Positions 37,831 through 46,667 of a stretch of DNA of 64,000 nucleotides are shown here, in pieces. The position numbers and the translations under genes are program-made. The notes below the pieces were generated by a model. It did no database searches and was not told the DNA's origin. It worked only from the letters and a program-made list of their open reading frames with translations. This stretch comes from Paenibacillus sp. ACRRY (GTDB lineage: Bacteria > Bacillota > Bacilli > Paenibacillales > Paenibacillaceae): assembly GCF_022346995.1 (NCBI RefSeq), contig NZ_JAKRNM010000001.1, positions 124,001 to 188,000 of the forward strand, given 5' to 3'. Within the stretch, counting starts at the first letter, position 1; each line of letters opens with the position of its first letter.

Positions 37831-38232
37831 ATGGATTTGAACATTTTGGCGATGCTGGTCTGGACATTATCTGGTTCGGTTTTGCTTTTTGTTTTGATGT
37901 ATGTGGATTCATTGTTTACGAAGTATAAGGATTTTGCGGAAGTTAAGGCAGGGAACATGGCAGTTACAACACGGATGGTCATGAAGCTGTTTGCTCAAGG
38001 ATATGTGCTTGCAACTTCGATTTCGACAGCGGGTCATCTTGGTGAAGCGTTACTTGTATCCGTTGTTTCATTTGTTATCCTGCTTATTCTGGAAAGCGTT
38101 GTGCATTTTATGATTCGCACGTGGGCCAATCTCGATTTGGACACCGGAATTCAGCAAGGGAAGACAGGATATGGCTTGTTCTCTGGTGCTTTGCACATCG
38201 TGGGCGCATTAATTATTGCAGCTTGTTTATAA
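37831..38232 (+). CDS. DUF350 family membrane protein
   Basis: 133 residues with four predicted membrane helices (about 8-25, 48-66, 72-90, 113-132). The arrangement, with a conserved GHLGEALLVSV-type segment in the middle, is the DUF350/YjfL family, whose biochemical function is unknown but which recurs beside pspA and DUF4178 genes. The ATG has a GGGG-rich ribosome binding site (GTGGGGGCTG). Likely part of an envelope-protection complex with PspA; this is inference from context. Confidence 0.75.
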   Translation: MDLNILAMLVWTLSGSVLLFVLMYVDSLFTKYKDFAEVKAGNMAVTTRMVMKLFAQGYVLATSISTAGHLGEALLVSVVSFVILLILESVVHFMIRTWANLDLDTGIQQGKTGYGLFSGALHIVGALIIAACL

Positions 38233-38249
38233 GATAACGAACGGGAGTA

Positions 38250-38762
38250 ATGGGTATGAGTGTATGGAAACGGATTAAAGGAATACTAGCCAAACCCGAA
38301 CCACCACGAGCAGAGAAAACCATGCTGGACCTTGAGCCTGGAGATATCTGTGAGGTCTCGCTCGTAACGTATGAAGTCGTGGGGCGGGTGCAGCATCGTG
38401 CTCGAAAAGCGGTGGTACTAACACTGCAGGACGGTACAACGTTTAGACATTTGCATGTAGAAGAAAGAGAATTGACACGTTATGCCCTCTATACGCCAAT
38501 TGATGGCCGTCTTGATGCCCCGGACGAAGTACCAACCTTACTTGATCTGGACGGACGCGCATATCATCTCGAGGAAGAATATGGAGGAATGGTTACCACT
38601 GCGGGCAGGACACCTTATGGTCAGGCTGGAGAGCAATTGGTTTGGCAGTACCAGTCCGATGATAACATGCTTCTGCGTGTGGAATGGCAAGACAGAAGAT
38701 TTACTCTGTATGAAGGTGAGTCCATTCTTCCTGCGGATATCAAAGTGATTCGTTCGAGCTAG
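38250..38762 (+). CDS. DUF4178 domain protein
   Basis: 170-residue soluble protein, predicted mostly beta strand, with features of the DUF4178 family (LEPGDICEVSLVTYEVVGRVQHR early and EWQDRRFTLYEGE late). Function is unknown; members sit in pspA/DUF350 operons. An in-frame ATG at 38256 is an alternative start with better spacing to GGGAGT. It lies 17 bases after the DUF350 gene and 11 bases before the DUF4247 gene. Confidence 0.7.
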   Translation: MGMSVWKRIKGILAKPEPPRAEKTMLDLEPGDICEVSLVTYEVVGRVQHRARKAVVLTLQDGTTFRHLHVEERELTRYALYTPIDGRLDAPDEVPTLLDLDGRAYHLEEEYGGMVTTAGRTPYGQAGEQLVWQYQSDDNMLLRVEWQDRRFTLYEGESILPADIKVIRSS

Positions 38763-38773
38763 GAGAGGTTCCA

Positions 38774-39508
38774 ATGAAAAAGCGCATGGCACTTGGATTA
38801 AAATTAATGCTGGTCCTCAGCCTTGTCATGTCCCTGTTGTCCGCGTGCGGGATGCCTTCCGTTCAGGACACTTATCCGCTTGAGTCTGTAAGTGGCAGTG
38901 GCAATACGACATCCTATGTGTATCGGGCGGCCGATCGTTCTGTTCCGGAAGTCGCTCAGGAGTTATCCGAACAGCGCAAACCTGATCAAATCTCGGCGGA
39001 AAACGAAGAGCGGATGTTCCTGGTGTATCAGGACCAGTATTATCATTTGCAGCAAGACCCGAACAAGAAGGAAGATACCTTAATTGAAGTGGATTCCAAA
39101 GAATACGTACGCCAGAATTATGATTCTTCCTTTTTACAGGGGTATTTGACCGCAACGCTCATTGGCAATTTGTTTGATTCCTTTGGCGGTAGCGGATACG
39201 GAAAGTACAGAGGGTACACCGATCGTGATACGTACAAACCGAATCAAGGTACTTATCGTGCACCAACAAACAATGACAAAAAGGCAGCTCCGCCCATCAC
39301 GGTTGACCGAAAAGGATCCATTACCCGGCGGGGAGGAGACACCGATACGAGTGTAGGTTCAGGCGGTGGTTTGTTTAGCCGTAAAAAGGAACCGAGCACC
39401 GGTACCGTCGAACGTAACAAGAGTGGTGGATTGTTTAATTCACCAAAGAGCTCCTATAAGAAACCCAAAACAAGGGTAGGCGGCGGACGAATTATGAGGC
39501 GAAGGTAA
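38774..39508 (+). CDS. DUF4247 family lipoprotein
   Basis: 244 residues. The signal peptide ends with a lipobox (VMSLLSACG), so it should be lipid-anchored outside the membrane. The folded part (about 40-140) matches the DUF4247 pattern next to DUF4178; the last 90 residues are Gly/Ser/Lys/Arg-rich and probably disordered, ending GGGRIMRRR. GGAGAGG precedes the ATG. Last gene of the pspA operon, followed by a strong terminator. Confidence 0.7.
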   Translation: MKKRMALGLKLMLVLSLVMSLLSACGMPSVQDTYPLESVSGSGNTTSYVYRAADRSVPEVAQELSEQRKPDQISAENEERMFLVYQDQYYHLQQDPNKKEDTLIEVDSKEYVRQNYDSSFLQGYLTATLIGNLFDSFGGSGYGKYRGYTDRDTYKPNQGTYRAPTNNDKKAAPPITVDRKGSITRRGGDTDTSVGSGGGLFSRKKEPSTGTVERNKSGGLFNSPKSSYKKPKTRVGGGRIMRRR

Positions 39509-39540
39509 AGATGAGATTTGCCAGCCTGAAGAGTTTAGAG

Positions 39541-39612
39541 AGAACAGCCACAAGGTAAGGCAGAATGAACCCTGCCATGCGAAAGCTCACCTTGTGGCTG
39601 TTCTTTTTGTTT
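39541..39612 (+). terminator. terminator of the pspA operon
   Basis: Sixteen-base arms AGAACAGCCACAAGGT with their perfect complement, an inner GGCAG/CTGCC stem, then TTTTTGTTTT. Confidence 0.85.
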
Positions 39613-39635
39613 TATATTAGGAAGTATAGATGTAT

Positions 39636-39926
39636 TTAAGATCTGCGAACATGATTGGATTTACGCGTCCGGGGAATGGTGGAAGGTGGTTGTTTGCGTA
39701 TCCAGCGAACAAAAGGGGCCATTCGTTCATTCTCTCGCAGTGCCTGAAGTTCTGTTAATTGGAGACGGATGATATCCTGGTTGGTAAACAGCGAATGGAT
39801 TTGTTTATGACATGGGATACATAGATCAGCTGTAGGCATGAAAGTCCCGCCCATTTCCTTGGGCGTGAGATGATGAACTGTTGTTTCCACAGGCTCTCTA
39901 CCGCATAATTCGCATCGGTTGCTCAT
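39636..39926 (-). CDS. small HNH-type zinc protein
   Basis: 96 residues. CELCGRE and CIPCHKQIH form two CxxC pairs around VHHLTPKEMGG, the layout of an HNH/zinc-finger nuclease core (His-His pair and the later His in HKQIH). A basic C-terminal tail follows. Stand-alone HNH proteins of this size are common in Firmicutes chromosomes and usually uncharacterised; nothing nearby suggests a phage or intron. Its ATG lies 40 bases before the window's moeA leader on the other strand. Confidence 0.75.
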   Translation of the reverse strand: MSNRCELCGREPVETTVHHLTPKEMGGTFMPTADLCIPCHKQIHSLFTNQDIIRLQLTELQALRENERMAPFVRWIRKQPPSTIPRTRKSNHVRRS

Positions 39927-40065
39927 ATCTACTCCTCCGTTCTCATCCCTATTATGGGCATAAGCTCACAGTTTCATGTTACCCGCGAGGCGAGTACTTG
40001 TCACACCCCAGCTTTCACGCTACACTTTCTTAAACAAGTTCTGTCCCAAGGAGGTTCTTTCCATT

Positions 40066-41361
40066 TTGAAAATCAATACACATTCAGATGATATGACAAG
40101 TCCCAAATTTAACCGTACAGCCGTGCAGGTTGAAGCTGCTCAGGCCAGAATATCACCTCATGTTGCTACAGCTTCAGTCGAAAAAGTAACCTTGGAATCT
40201 GCGCATGGACGAACGCTGGCTGAAACGATTCATGCTCCGCATCCATATCCTTTCTTCAGACGGTCAGGTATGGATGGTTATGCGATTGTCAGCAGTGATA
40301 CAACTCATGCGTCCAGCGATCAACAGATCTGGCTGCGAGTCGTTGATGAAATTCCATGTGGATATACATCGAGTGTACCCATCACTCCAGGTACCACTGC
40401 GCGAATCATGACAGGTGCACAAGTGCCTGAAGGGGCGGATGCCGTTGTAATGCTGGAGATGACAGAGAGCAGGGAACAGGATGGAGAACAATGGATTGCA
40501 TTGAAGCGCCATATCCAGCCCAATGCCAATATAACGCCAATTGGACTGGAAGTTCAGGAAGGTGAGCTGCTGCTTGAATCCGGAACAATTATCCAGGCAG
40601 GAGAACAATCCGTATTGGCTACTTTTGGCGTAGCCAAAGTACCGGTGTTTCGGCGTCCGAAAGTCGCCATTTTTGCAACGGGAACGGAATTGCTGGAGGT
40701 GGATGAGCCTTTGCAGCCGGGTCGTATTCGTAACAGTAACAGTCATATGCTTCGGTCCTTGGTCGTGGAGGCAGGTGGCGAACCTGTCATGTATGGGTCC
40801 ATAGCCGATGATATGGATACGGCTCGTGCTAAACTGGCAGAAGCAGTTGAGGATAACGATATTGTTGTCACAACTGGGGGCGTATCGGTTGGCGATTATG
40901 ATATTATGGGCGATCTGGTACGGGAAGGCAACATGGAGATGCTGTTTAATAAAGTGACGATGCGTCCAGGAAGTGTTACGACAGCAGCAGTTGTGAGTGA
41001 GAAGTTACTATTTGCTCTATCCGGTAATCCTGGGGCTTGTTTTGTAGGATTTGGTCTGTTCGTACGGCCTACCATTCGCATGATGCAAAATGATGCCCGC
41101 CCTTATTTGGAAGAGTGGACAGCGACCCTTGATCAAGAATATACAAAAGTGAACAATTTTACTCGATTCGTACGGGGCCGCACAGAGATCCGGAATGGCA
41201 GGGTATATGCGATGCCAGCTGCGTCACGGGTGGATGAGTCCAGTGTCATGATTACCATCAAGGACAGTGATTGCCTGATCATCATCCCGCCTGACAAGAA
41301 AGGGATTGCTGCAGGAGAACAGGTAACCATTCTTAAGCTGCCGAGTGGACAAGTGAGGTAG
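40066..41361 (+). CDS. moeA: molybdopterin molybdenumtransferase MoeA
   Basis: Inserts molybdate into adenylated molybdopterin, the last step of molybdenum cofactor synthesis. It has the MoeA N-terminal domains (PFFRRSGMDGYAI, EMTG-type ligand region IMTGAQVPEGADAVVMLE), the MoCF/MogA-like domain (ATGTELLE, NSNSHML, TTGGVSVGDYD) and the C-terminal beta domain. The TTG at 40066 lies 11 bases after AAGGAGG and gives 431 residues; the open frame from 39976 is too long for the family. mobB follows five bases on. Confidence 0.95.
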   Translation: MKINTHSDDMTSPKFNRTAVQVEAAQARISPHVATASVEKVTLESAHGRTLAETIHAPHPYPFFRRSGMDGYAIVSSDTTHASSDQQIWLRVVDEIPCGYTSSVPITPGTTARIMTGAQVPEGADAVVMLEMTESREQDGEQWIALKRHIQPNANITPIGLEVQEGELLLESGTIIQAGEQSVLATFGVAKVPVFRRPKVAIFATGTELLEVDEPLQPGRIRNSNSHMLRSLVVEAGGEPVMYGSIADDMDTARAKLAEAVEDNDIVVTTGGVSVGDYDIMGDLVREGNMEMLFNKVTMRPGSVTTAAVVSEKLLFALSGNPGACFVGFGLFVRPTIRMMQNDARPYLEEWTATLDQEYTKVNNFTRFVRGRTEIRNGRVYAMPAASRVDESSVMITIKDSDCLIIIPPDKKGIAAGEQVTILKLPSGQVR

Positions 41362-41366
41362 GGCTC

Positions 41367-41912
41367 ATGGCCAATAGAAGTACATTACCACCTATTGTGC
41401 AGATCGTGGGATACAAAAATACGGGGAAAAGCACCTTAACAGCAGAACTCACGAGATTTCTTTCTTCGGAAGGGCTGCGGGTTGCCGTCATTAAGCATGA
41501 TGGACATGATCATTTCCAGATGGATCATGAAGGAACAGATTCATATCGTTTCAATCAGGCGGGAGCTTCAGCAGTTGTTGTAATGTCAGAGAAGCGAACG
41601 GCAATTATTGAGCAGCAGCCAACCAGTCTGGAGACCATGCTGACTCGTCTATCGGATTACGATTGGATTCTGATTGAGGGTTACAAAGCGGCAGCCTATC
41701 CGAAACTGGTGATGATTCGTGAAGAGAATCATGTGGCTATACTTCAGGAGCTAAGGGGAGTGATGGCAGTCGTTTCCTGGTTTCCGAGAGAATCCTTACC
41801 TTCAGCAGGGAGTGAACCTGATCCACTCAGCGATGTGGTTTGGCACTCTGTGCAGGAGCCAGAAGTTATTGCCCGTTGGTTGCTGGAACATGTGAATAAA
41901 GAGCAATCATGA
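41367..41912 (+). CDS. mobB: molybdopterin-guanine dinucleotide biosynthesis protein MobB
   Basis: 181-residue P-loop GTPase that helps MobA make the guanine dinucleotide form of the cofactor. Walker A GYKNTGKST (about residues 15-23) and the H-x-H-x-F pattern HDGHDHFQMDHEGTDSYRFNQAG are the family marks, and a late LIEGYK segment is typical. The ATG is behind GTGAGG at the end of moeA. No moaA, moaC or mobA lies in the window, so the rest of the pathway is elsewhere. Confidence 0.94.
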   Translation: MANRSTLPPIVQIVGYKNTGKSTLTAELTRFLSSEGLRVAVIKHDGHDHFQMDHEGTDSYRFNQAGASAVVVMSEKRTAIIEQQPTSLETMLTRLSDYDWILIEGYKAAAYPKLVMIREENHVAILQELRGVMAVVSWFPRESLPSAGSEPDPLSDVVWHSVQEPEVIARWLLEHVNKEQS

Positions 41913-42003
41913 ACGGGGAAGAATTTGGTGTGATCGATAGAATAATGCAGTTTCGTTTCAGCAAACTCCACCGTATTCGTTATGATAGGTATATTGAATA
42001 AGC

Positions 42004-42059
42004 GAAAAAACAGCGGATATTCTTACTGGTTATCAGTAAAAAGTATCCGCTGTTTATTT
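42004..42059. terminator. bidirectional terminator between mobB and xerS
   Basis: AAACAGCGGATA (42008-42019) and TATCCGCTGTTT (42044-42055) with an inner TTACTG/CAGTAA stem, flanked by A6 and T-rich sequence. Confidence 0.85.
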
Positions 42060-42073
42060 GGCTTGGGAGCCTC

Positions 42074-43177
42074 CTATGAACCCGTACCTTCTGAACGACG
42101 CTCAATGGCTTCAGACATCGTTTTGTCAGTAAGATGTGCATAGATTTCGGTAGTTTCTGTCGAGGCATGTCCAAGCTGTTCCTTTGTTTTATAGATATCA
42201 TTTTGCAGGTAATAGTCTGTCGCAAAGGAATGCCGCAGCTTATGCACTGTCAGATACGGTTTGCCAAAACATTTGGCATATTTCATAATCATGGCCTGAA
42301 TCGCACGTTTGGTCATTCGACTGCCTTCAGACTCACCGTTACGAAGCGCAATGAATAATCCTTTTTCCCGTTTGGGTGTGCGATACCTTGATTGCCGAAG
42401 CTGCATGTAGTTGGCCAGTTCATCCTTGGCCTGCTCCCTGAAATATACGGGTGTCTTGAACGTTTCATCATTGTTACCTTTGCGGTAAACATATAACAGT
42501 TTGTTGTTCAAATCCAGATCATCGACATTGAGGTTAACCACTTCAGATACTCGTAGTCCAGAATTCAGAATAAGACTGGCAATGCATGCATCCCGTTCTT
42601 TGTTGAGTTCATGGGAGTAGAGAGCTTGTTTGTTTTTTTGCATGTCGATTGCATATCCTTCGAGGATATATCCGATAAACTCAAGCAGCTCCTCATCCTC
42701 TAATAGTTTCCCTTTCAGCTTCGCGGCGGTGTCCTTTGGCTTATGTGCGCGCTTGATCTCAATCTTGGCCATAATATTTCGTTTCAGGAGCGGATAGAAG
42801 TCTTCATCTTCGGCAATTTGGCTCAAATAATGAAAGAGTGAGCGCAGAGAGGACAATTTGCGGGATACTGTAATTCTCGAGTTGGCTCCTTCGCGTTTAG
42901 TAGCGAGGAACAAACGGAACGAGGTCACCGAATCCATCCGTAACACTTCAAGTTCAATTAACGTCACTTCCCGGTTAGAATCAGCCTGGGACAACCCTTC
43001 TGCACGCAGCCAACTGAAAAAAGTATCGTAATCCCTTAAGTACTCCAGCAGGGTAGAGGGTGATAAATCGGGCAGCTTATAATCAATGAATTGCTGAACG
43101 AACCAAGGCATGGAAGGCAGTTTATCATCCAGCTTGCGTCGATCAATCTCTTTTTGCACATTGGTCAAGTCCGGCAC
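42074..43177 (-). CDS. xerS: tyrosine recombinase XerS-like
   Basis: 367-residue tyrosine recombinase. The catalytic set is complete: Arg209 (SGLRVSEV), Lys233 (YRKGNNDE), His312 and Arg315 (HKLRHSFA), His337 (LGHAS) and Tyr346 (YAHL). The N-terminal core-binding domain (about 20-140) and its length (longer than XerC/XerD by about 65 residues) fit XerS, the single Xer of streptococci also present in Bacillales. No integrase-type partners, repeats or attachment sites make it look like part of a mobile element. It may resolve chromosome dimers or serve another site; not tested. Confidence 0.8.
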   Translation of the reverse strand: MPDLTNVQKEIDRRKLDDKLPSMPWFVQQFIDYKLPDLSPSTLLEYLRDYDTFFSWLRAEGLSQADSNREVTLIELEVLRMDSVTSFRLFLATKREGANSRITVSRKLSSLRSLFHYLSQIAEDEDFYPLLKRNIMAKIEIKRAHKPKDTAAKLKGKLLEDEELLEFIGYILEGYAIDMQKNKQALYSHELNKERDACIASLILNSGLRVSEVVNLNVDDLDLNNKLLYVYRKGNNDETFKTPVYFREQAKDELANYMQLRQSRYRTPKREKGLFIALRNGESEGSRMTKRAIQAMIMKYAKCFGKPYLTVHKLRHSFATDYYLQNDIYKTKEQLGHASTETTEIYAHLTDKTMSEAIERRSEGTGS

Positions 43178-43214
43178 CTCCTGGTTAATTCTTCTTCAAA
43201 TAGTCTATGTCTTA

Positions 43215-43238
43215 GTGTACCATAATTTGCTTGGTCAC
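43215..43238. repeat. imperfect inverted repeat upstream of xerS
   Basis: GTGTACC and GGTCAC arms over an 11-base centre (ATAATTTGCTT), close before the xerS start and overlapping a possible leftward -10 (TACACT). Could be an operator or a recombinase site; weak. Confidence 0.25.
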
Positions 43239-43339
43239 AGCCTGTTCACGGATTAGTGCAGAGGAGGGCTATATTCTTGCCCTTCGCCTTACAAACCTTT
43301 AAAGTAACTAGTATAAGTTAAGCAGAGGAGGTGAACCGG

Positions 43340-43828
43340 ATGAATATGCAAATCGAGCTGGTTCCCCGGGAACGGAAGCAGGTAATCCGGCATTTAATGC
43401 AATTTTATCTGTATGATTTTACGAAATATTTAAATATTGATGTGGACAGCGATGGTATTTTTCCGGAGTATCCCGGTTTGGAGGCATTTTGGGAGGAGGA
43501 AGGCCTTAAATTTGCTTTTCTCATCACGTGTGATGGAGCACCGGCCGGTTTTGCACTGGTGGAGCGCTTCGAGCCTGGCAGCAAGGATAACGATTATTAT
43601 TTGACCGAATTCTTTGTTATGCAAAAATATCGGCGGAGCGGAATAGGGACTCAAGCGGCACACGAGCTGTTCCATCGTTTTCCGGGAAGATGGAAAGTAA
43701 CACAGGTGCGCAACAATGTGATCGCTCAAGCATTTTGGAGGAAAGTAATCGGAGCCTACACAGGAGGAAGATTTCGTGAAAAATTTCATCCGGAACTCGG
43801 TAACCCGAGCCAGTTTTTTGTAACGTGA
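43340..43828 (+). CDS. GNAT family acetyltransferase
   Basis: 162-residue GNAT acyl-CoA-dependent transferase. The acetyl-CoA loop is FVMQKYRRSGIGTQAAHELF (Q/R-x-x-G-x-G/A pattern, about residues 95-115), with a VERFE strand before it and a C-terminal NNVIAQAFWRKVIGAYTGG segment. Unlike many relatives the N-terminus carries an extra HLMQFYLYDF motif. The ATG at 43340 follows GGAGGTG; a GTG at 43331 is in frame. Substrate unknown. It stands alone. Confidence 0.85.
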   Translation: MNMQIELVPRERKQVIRHLMQFYLYDFTKYLNIDVDSDGIFPEYPGLEAFWEEEGLKFAFLITCDGAPAGFALVERFEPGSKDNDYYLTEFFVMQKYRRSGIGTQAAHELFHRFPGRWKVTQVRNNVIAQAFWRKVIGAYTGGRFREKFHPELGNPSQFFVT

Positions 43829-44067
43829 CTGCAACGTGGTGAACTAATTGACTGACATTCATACATATTGGATTGATAAGGAGCGTGTGACACGATCGAA
43901 TCCTATATGACTTTTGGAAGGGTAGACGGCACTCTTCATATATGGAATTAAATGTAGGAAAAATAGATCTAAAATGGGTGCAATGTTCGTCTAACGGGTA
44001 ATAACCCATAGAGTTGTCATTCTTTCATAAGTTGTACCTATATTAACGAAGCTCGGAGGAATCAATC

Positions 44068-44964
44068 ATGGAACTGCGCCAATATGGAAACACAGGCATG
44101 AAAGTAAGCACGCTCGGATTTGGCGGATCCGAAATCGGAAGCAGCGTATCCAAACAAGACGTGGAAACACTCCTGAATACCGCTTTGGATGCCGGATTGA
44201 ATGTCATTGATACCGCCGAATGTTATGGGAACAGTGAGGAATTGATTGGAGAAGTACTTTCGCATCGGCGTGATGACTATTATTTGTTTACCAAATGTGG
44301 ACATGCTGCCGGGGTAGATGGACCTGATTGGGATCCCAAGGTGCTGGAGCAAACGATCGACCGCAGTCTGAGAAGACTCAAAACGGAGTATGTGGATGTC
44401 ATTCATTTGCATAGCTGCTCTGAAGAAGTTCTTCGTCAAGGGGCAGTGATCGAAGTGCTGCAGCGAGCCAAAGAAGCCGGAAAGACTAGGTTTATCGGTT
44501 ATAGCGGGGACACAACGGACGCGCTCTATGCCATTGGCACCGGGGTGTTCGACAGTTTGGAAACTTCACTAAACATTGCAGACCAAGAAGCCATTGATTT
44601 GACATTGCCTGAGGCGAGAAAAAGAAACATGGGTGTTATCGCCAAACGACCGATTGCCAATGCCGCATGGACGTTTGACACACTCTCCGAAGATGCTTAT
44701 CCATTCGTTTATTGGAGACGGTTGCAGGAGCTGGGCTACGGTTTTCTGACAGGTAATGACGTGCAAAGTGCGGTCGAAACGGCCCTTCGTTTCACGTTAA
44801 GTACGGCGGGAGTCGATACGGCTATTGTTGGAACAACGAAACCGAACCGTTGGCAGCAAAATGCTGATCTGGTCGCAAAAGGTGCACTTCCGCATGAACT
44901 GTACGATGAAATCAGGACAAGATGGAAGGAAATCGCCGGATCGGATTGGACCGGACGAACGTAA
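44068..44964 (+). CDS. aldo/keto reductase
   Basis: 298-residue NADPH-dependent oxidoreductase with the AKR catalytic set: Asp48 (VIDTAECY), Tyr53, Lys76 (LFTKCG) and a His in VIHLHSC. The TIM barrel is complete and the C-terminal NADPH-binding segment (VDTAIVGTTKPNRWQQN) is the usual one. CGGAGGAATC precedes the ATG. Single gene between a 240-base spacer and a terminator. Substrate unknown. Confidence 0.9.
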   Translation: MELRQYGNTGMKVSTLGFGGSEIGSSVSKQDVETLLNTALDAGLNVIDTAECYGNSEELIGEVLSHRRDDYYLFTKCGHAAGVDGPDWDPKVLEQTIDRSLRRLKTEYVDVIHLHSCSEEVLRQGAVIEVLQRAKEAGKTRFIGYSGDTTDALYAIGTGVFDSLETSLNIADQEAIDLTLPEARKRNMGVIAKRPIANAAWTFDTLSEDAYPFVYWRRLQELGYGFLTGNDVQSAVETALRFTLSTAGVDTAIVGTTKPNRWQQNADLVAKGALPHELYDEIRTRWKEIAGSDWTGRT

Positions 44965-45009
44965 TGGAAGTATGGAGCGAGCGGTTCGATAAGGAACCGT
45001 CGATTTTTG

Positions 45010-45034
45010 AAAGCCGCCCTTGGGCGGCTTTTTT
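45010..45034 (+). terminator. terminator after the aldo/keto reductase
   Basis: AAGCCGCCC and GGGCGGCTT arms, three-base loop, T7 tail. Confidence 0.9.
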
Positions 45035-45334
45035 TAGTGGAATCCAAGCTAAAGAAGATGCAGAAAAATGGGAGAATATTCGCAAAATGAAATGGTTTAT
45101 AATTTCAATATATGAAAAATTCACAATAATAAACACTCTTCATGTATTTGTACCGGATATAGATAAAATGTATGCCTGTGACGAGGAAAAGAGTGAGAAT
45201 CGAACCAGAACGTAAAAAAGTCAAGTCTGTTTCCTAAATAAAATGTCCCTCTAAGAAGTTCACGGGCCTTATAATAGAACTCATATGTTTATAAGAACAT
45301 GTAAAATCCGGAGTGGTCAACAAGGGGGAACAGC
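45035..45334. other. 300-base intergenic region upstream of an MFS gene
   Basis: Holds copy 1 of the 32-base direct repeat (45102-45133), a -10-like TATAAT right before it (45098-45103) and another TATAAT (45270-45275) nearer the MFS start. No gene was found in it. Confidence 0.5.
45102..45133 (+). repeat. 32-base direct repeat, copy 1
   Basis: Identical over 32 bases to 46668-46699. Contains the short palindrome TTCA-ATATA-TGAA followed by AAATTCACAATAATAAA. It begins just after a TATAAT. Copy 2 also lies just after a TATAAT and upstream of a gene, so a shared promoter-proximal element is likely. The other reading is scar sequence from a mobile element. Confidence 0.75.
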
Positions 45335-46558
45335 ATGGCTTCACAGTTAAAACAAATTCATCCACTGGCATGGACGATTATCGTCGGTACCATCTTTGGA
45401 CGTATGGCGACCTCCATGAGCATTCCGTTTCTGTCCATCTATTTGACACAGCAGATGGGGGCTTCACCAACCCAGACAGGAATAATCGTTGCCGTGAGTG
45501 CGCTCGTTGGTGTTTTTGCCAGCTTCTATGGAGGCTACATTTCTGACCGGATTGGACGCAAAAAAGTGTTGTTCATGTCGGTATTTGGCTGGGCGCTCGT
45601 ATTTATTGGGTTTGCCCTATCGGACCAGATCTGGATGTTCTTCATCATGAACGCACTCAATGGCATTTGCCGGGCGTTGTTTGAACCGACATCCAGAGCA
45701 TTATTATCGGATATCACACCACCGTCAAGCAAGCTGCTTGTATTCAATCTGAGGTATGCAGCGATAAATCTGGGAGTTGTGTTCGGACCTTTATTGGGAC
45801 TGTATTTGGGGTTATCAGATTCCAATTTGTCCTTTCTGGTCGCTGGAGGAGTATACATAGCTTACGGCATTTTATTAATTGTTCAGTTTATTCTTCATCC
45901 TCTGAAGCGGGATGAGCAGGGTTTGGGGACGGCGGAGCCGATTCGCTTGAAACAAGCATTCCGCATTACAAGCGGGGATCCTGTCTTTATGTTTGTTTTG
46001 ATTGGGACTATCTTTTGTGTGCTCGGGTATGGACACTTTAGCTCGACTCTTCCACAGTTCATGGCGATTAACCCGAATATGACAGATGGCGCAAAATGGT
46101 TTGGATATATGCTTTCCTTAAACGCAGTGGTTGTTCTCGCCGTTCAATTTCCGGTGGTTCGTATCGCGAGTCGCTTTCCACCTGTAGTGCCGCTCATTAC
46201 AGGCAATATTATGGTATCTGTCAGTCTGCTGCTGTTTGGGTTGGCGCAAAGCCCATGGATGCTGGTGACGGCAGTTGTCATTTTTACGGTAGGAGAGGTA
46301 CTCATGTTTACGCTGATGGATGTTCTGGTGGATCGGATTGCGAAGCCTGAACTGAAAGGGACATATTTCGGCATGATCGGATTCAACAATCTGGGCAACG
46401 TCAGTGCACCGATTCTGGGAGGCTTTTTGCTGGACAGCTTCGGGGCTAACCAACCAATGCTAGTCTTTGCACCTATTGCGATAAGTGCTGTATGCGGTGT
46501 TCCATTTTTATGTATAGCTCATCAACGACTACGGGCAAGGGAACACCAACCAACGTAG
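45335..46558 (+). CDS. MFS transporter (multidrug-efflux type)
   Basis: 407-residue permease with 12 membrane helices. The A-motif is present in loop 2-3 (GGYISDRIGRKKVLF, about residues 67-81) and a GPLLG motif follows in helix 5, as in the DHA1 multidrug group. AAGGGGG precedes the ATG. It is a single gene between spacers that each carry one copy of the 32-base repeat. Not closely similar to the other MFS gene at 16.5 kb. Substrate unknown. Confidence 0.85.
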   Translation: MASQLKQIHPLAWTIIVGTIFGRMATSMSIPFLSIYLTQQMGASPTQTGIIVAVSALVGVFASFYGGYISDRIGRKKVLFMSVFGWALVFIGFALSDQIWMFFIMNALNGICRALFEPTSRALLSDITPPSSKLLVFNLRYAAINLGVVFGPLLGLYLGLSDSNLSFLVAGGVYIAYGILLIVQFILHPLKRDEQGLGTAEPIRLKQAFRITSGDPVFMFVLIGTIFCVLGYGHFSSTLPQFMAINPNMTDGAKWFGYMLSLNAVVVLAVQFPVVRIASRFPPVVPLITGNIMVSVSLLLFGLAQSPWMLVTAVVIFTVGEVLMFTLMDVLVDRIAKPELKGTYFGMIGFNNLGNVSAPILGGFLLDSFGANQPMLVFAPIAISAVCGVPFLCIAHQRLRAREHQPT

Positions 46559-46610
46559 GAAAGAGCAATGGGAAACCCAGGTTAGAATCGTATATTATCT
46601 AATTCAAACG

Positions 46611-46652
46611 CCTTCAAATCACGTTATTGTGAATCTGGAGGTTCTTTTTTTA
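46611..46652 (+). terminator. terminator of the MFS gene
   Basis: CCTTCAAATCAC pairs imperfectly with GTGAATCTGGAGG, followed by a T-rich run. Confidence 0.65.
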
Positions 46653-46667
46653 TTCCAATATTATAAT

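Noticed and set aside
44922..45215. 97-codon frame overlapping the end of the aldo/keto reductase and copy 1 of the repeat
   Set aside because: It starts inside another gene, crosses a strong terminator and has no ribosome binding site.
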